DNA of 6,320 nucleotides from Oscillospiraceae bacterium (GTDB taxonomy: Bacteria > Bacillota > Clostridia > Oscillospirales > Ruminococcaceae). Positions within the stretch are counted from its first letter, which is position 1. Every line of letters begins with the position of its first letter. The translations under genes and the position numbers were made by a program. The DNA lies in the NCBI GenBank assembly GCA_031271475.1, contig JAISVP010000193.1, forward strand, positions 1 to 6,320, read 5' to 3'. Shown piece after piece: positions 4,717 to 6,320 of the stretch. Below the pieces are notes generated by a model. That model saw only the letters and a program-made list of their open reading frames with translations. It did not search any database and was not told where the DNA came from.

Positions 4717-6320
4717 ATGAACGCAATGTTATTCAAGACAGCCGTAATATCGGCGGGAATAGAAATCACAAACAGGAAGCAGGATATTGACGCATTGAAT
4801 GTGTACCCGGTTCCGGACGGTGATACGGGATCGAATATGTCAATGACAATGCTGGCGGCAGTAAGGGCATTGGAAGTTATGCCCGTGTCGGCAGGCTTAG
4901 GAGAAACAGCGGCGGCGGCGGCGGACGCTATGCTGAAAGGGGCAAGGGGCAATTCGGGTGTGATACTGTCACTGCTTTTCAGAGGGATATCAACAGTCTT
5001 TGCGGATATGCACGACGCACAGCTGCCGGAACTTACAGCCGCGCTTCAGTCCGGAGTAGCGGCGACATATAAGGCGGTAATGAAACCCGCCGAAGGAACA
5101 ATTCTTACAGTAGCAAGAATTGCCGCGGAAAAGGCAAAGGAATCCGAAGAAACAGATCTTACGGCATATTGGTCGGGAATATGCGATGCCGCGGATGAGA
5201 TTTTAGAACAGACTCCGGAAATGCTGCCTGTATTGAAGAAGGCGGGAGTAGTTGACGCGGGCGGCAAAGGGCTTTGCATAATCTTCCGTGAGATGTTAAA
5301 TATTTTTTCGGGCGGGGAATGCAAAAAACTTACCGGAGAAACTGCGCCGCAAAATACGTTTGACATGGCGGTCTCAAATGCGCACACCGAGATATCTTTC
5401 GGGTACTGCACGGAATATATCGTTAACAAATACGATAAAGACGAAGACGGAACAGCGTTAAGGGCATATCTTGAATCCATCGGGGACTGCGTAACAGTTG
5501 CGGAACACGGTGATATAATAAAAATTCATGCCCATACGGACCATCCGGGCAATGCCATAGAAAAAGGACTGATATACGGCAGTCTTACGAATCTTAAAGT
5601 TGACAATATGCGTGTACAGCATGAAATGAAAGTGATTGAATCCAAACAGTCCGTCCGCCCCGTAAAAGCAATAAAACCGTTCGGGTTTGCGGCCGTATCA
5701 ATGGGACACGGACTTGATGCAGTATTTAAGGATTTGGGAGCGGATGTAATCATAAGCGGCGGTCAGACGGTAAATCCGTCCACGGAAGATATAGTTAACG
5801 CAGTGCATTCCATTCCGGCGGAAACTGTTTTTGTATTGCCGAACAACAAAAATATTATAATGGCGGCGGAGCAGGCAATTACCCTGTCTTCTAAAGACAT
5901 CTGCGTTTTACAGTCAAGAACAGTACCGCAGGGTATAGCGGCATTGCTGGCATTTGACGAAGAAGCGGACTTCATACAGAACAGAATCGCAATGACAAAA
6001 GCACTCAAAGAGGTGTCCACAGGGCATATAACATTTGCGGTTCGTGATATTGACTATGACGGAATTCCCATAAAAAAGGGGGAAATACTCGCACTGGAAA
6101 ACAACAAACTTCTGTTCACGGCAAAAGAAGTGCAAAAAGCGGTAATAAAGCTTGTTAAGAAGTTAATAAAGAACGACACGAAATATGTTACGCTTTTTTA
6201 CGGTGCGGATGTTACGGACGAAAACGCGGAATCCACAGCGGAACTGCTGCGTGCAAAGCTCAGTGAAAAGATTGACATTAACCTTGTCAACGGCTCACAG
6301 CCGCTGTATTACTACATCAT
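4717..6320 (+). CDS. fakA: Fatty acid kinase catalytic subunit FakA (DAK2 domain), 3' end cut by window
   Basis: FakA (YloV in Bacillus) uses ATP to phosphorylate a fatty acid held by the carrier FakB, giving acyl-phosphate for phospholipid synthesis. It acts in the cytoplasm. 534 codons are visible. The frame ends in GSQPLYYYI, which matches the family C-terminus, so probably only a handful of residues are missing. Domains: N-terminal DAK2/DhaL kinase with NVYPVPDGDTGSNM (28-41; Mg-ADP-binding aspartates D34 and D36), KGARGNSGVILS (74-85), KPAEGTI (123-129) and VVDAGGKGL (178-186); a middle domain with YCTEY (C231) and HAHTDHPG (H271, H273), the probable zinc ligands; and a C-terminal DegV-like domain with SGGQTVNPST (347-356). 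The ATG at 4717 matches the usual family N-terminus (MNAMLFK). Its SD is weak (GGTGG about nine bases upstream) and no promoter is visible, so expression probably depends on read-through from yloU. FakB is not in the window. Confidence 0.95.
   Translation, partial: MNAMLFKTAVISAGIEITNRKQDIDALNVYPVPDGDTGSNMSMTMLAAVRALEVMPVSAGLGETAAAAADAMLKGARGNSGVILSLLFRGISTVFADMHDAQLPELTAALQSGVAATYKAVMKPAEGTILTVARIAAEKAKESEETDLTAYWSGICDAADEILEQTPEMLPVLKKAGVVDAGGKGLCIIFREMLNIFSGGECKKLTGETAPQNTFDMAVSNAHTEISFGYCTEYIVNKYDKDEDGTALRAYLESIGDCVTVAEHGDIIKIHAHTDHPGNAIEKGLIYGSLTNLKVDNMRVQHEMKVIESKQSVRPVKAIKPFGFAAVSMGHGLDAVFKDLGADVIISGGQTVNPSTEDIVNAVHSIPAETVFVLPNNKNIIMAAEQAITLSSKDICVLQSRTVPQGIAALLAFDEEADFIQNRIAMTKALKEVSTGHITFAVRDIDYDGIPIKKGEILALENNKLLFTAKEVQKAVIKLVKKLIKNDTKYVTLFYGADVTDENAESTAELLRAKLSEKIDINLVNGSQPLYYYI

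Noticed and set aside
5046..6135. Minus-strand ORFs opposite fakA
   Set aside because: All overlap the conserved fakA coding sequence and show no domain features; shadow frames of a codon-biased gene.

Overview
The window looks like chromosomal DNA from a Gram-positive, Clostridia-like bacterium (Bacillota; Oscillospiraceae/Ruminococcus-type is my best guess). This rests on a yloU-fakA pair, a Bacillota-style MltG with a long acidic cytoplasmic tail, strong AGGAGG-type ribosome binding sites and consensus sigma-A promoters. The genus assignment is inference; no marker gene fixes it.

Layout. Two transcription units diverge from one compact control region at 4064-4126. The minus-strand unit reads leftwards: a DUF2156/LPG-synthase-C-like protein (3747-2851), a DJ-1/PfpI protein (2748-2206), 5-formyltetrahydrofolate cyclo-ligase (2209-1676, overlapping the previous gene by 4 bases) and the endolytic transglycosylase MltG (1542-79). 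The plus-strand unit is an Asp23/Gls24-family protein (yloU, 4173-4508), then the fatty-acid kinase fakA (4717 to the right edge, lacking only its last few codons).

The non-coding DNA is the remarkable part. (1) Two promoters, each with perfect TTGACA, a 17-bp spacer and TGnTATAAT, lie back to back. Their -35 boxes form the arms of a perfect dyad, and the whole 63 bp is close to a palindrome. (2) A seven-copy, 39-bp tandem array (3741-4012) fills the leader of the minus-strand unit. The last unit contains the Shine-Dalgarno (SD) sequence and ATG of the first gene, so the array looks like repeated copies of a translation-initiation region. (3) A 65/44/65-bp triplication lies between the cyclo-ligase gene and mltG. 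It copies the cyclo-ligase 3' end plus the mltG SD. (4) A further 39-bp tandem pair sits after mltG at the left edge. (5) Between yloU and fakA are two adjacent compound palindromes (4513-4596 and 4618-4690). Each is an outer stem enclosing three perfect hairpins with almost no unpaired bases outside the loops, a four-way-junction or cloverleaf shape that is not tRNA. I do not recognise this element. It is the best candidate for something undescribed.

How the genes relate. FakA phosphorylates FakB-bound fatty acids for phospholipid synthesis, YloU-type proteins are envelope-associated, the DUF2156 fold is shared with lipid aminoacyl-transferases, and MltG cuts nascent peptidoglycan. The window therefore has a cell-envelope flavour, with two small metabolic or stress genes (DJ-1, folate) in between. 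No complete multi-gene novel system, defence locus, CRISPR array, tRNA or rRNA is visible.
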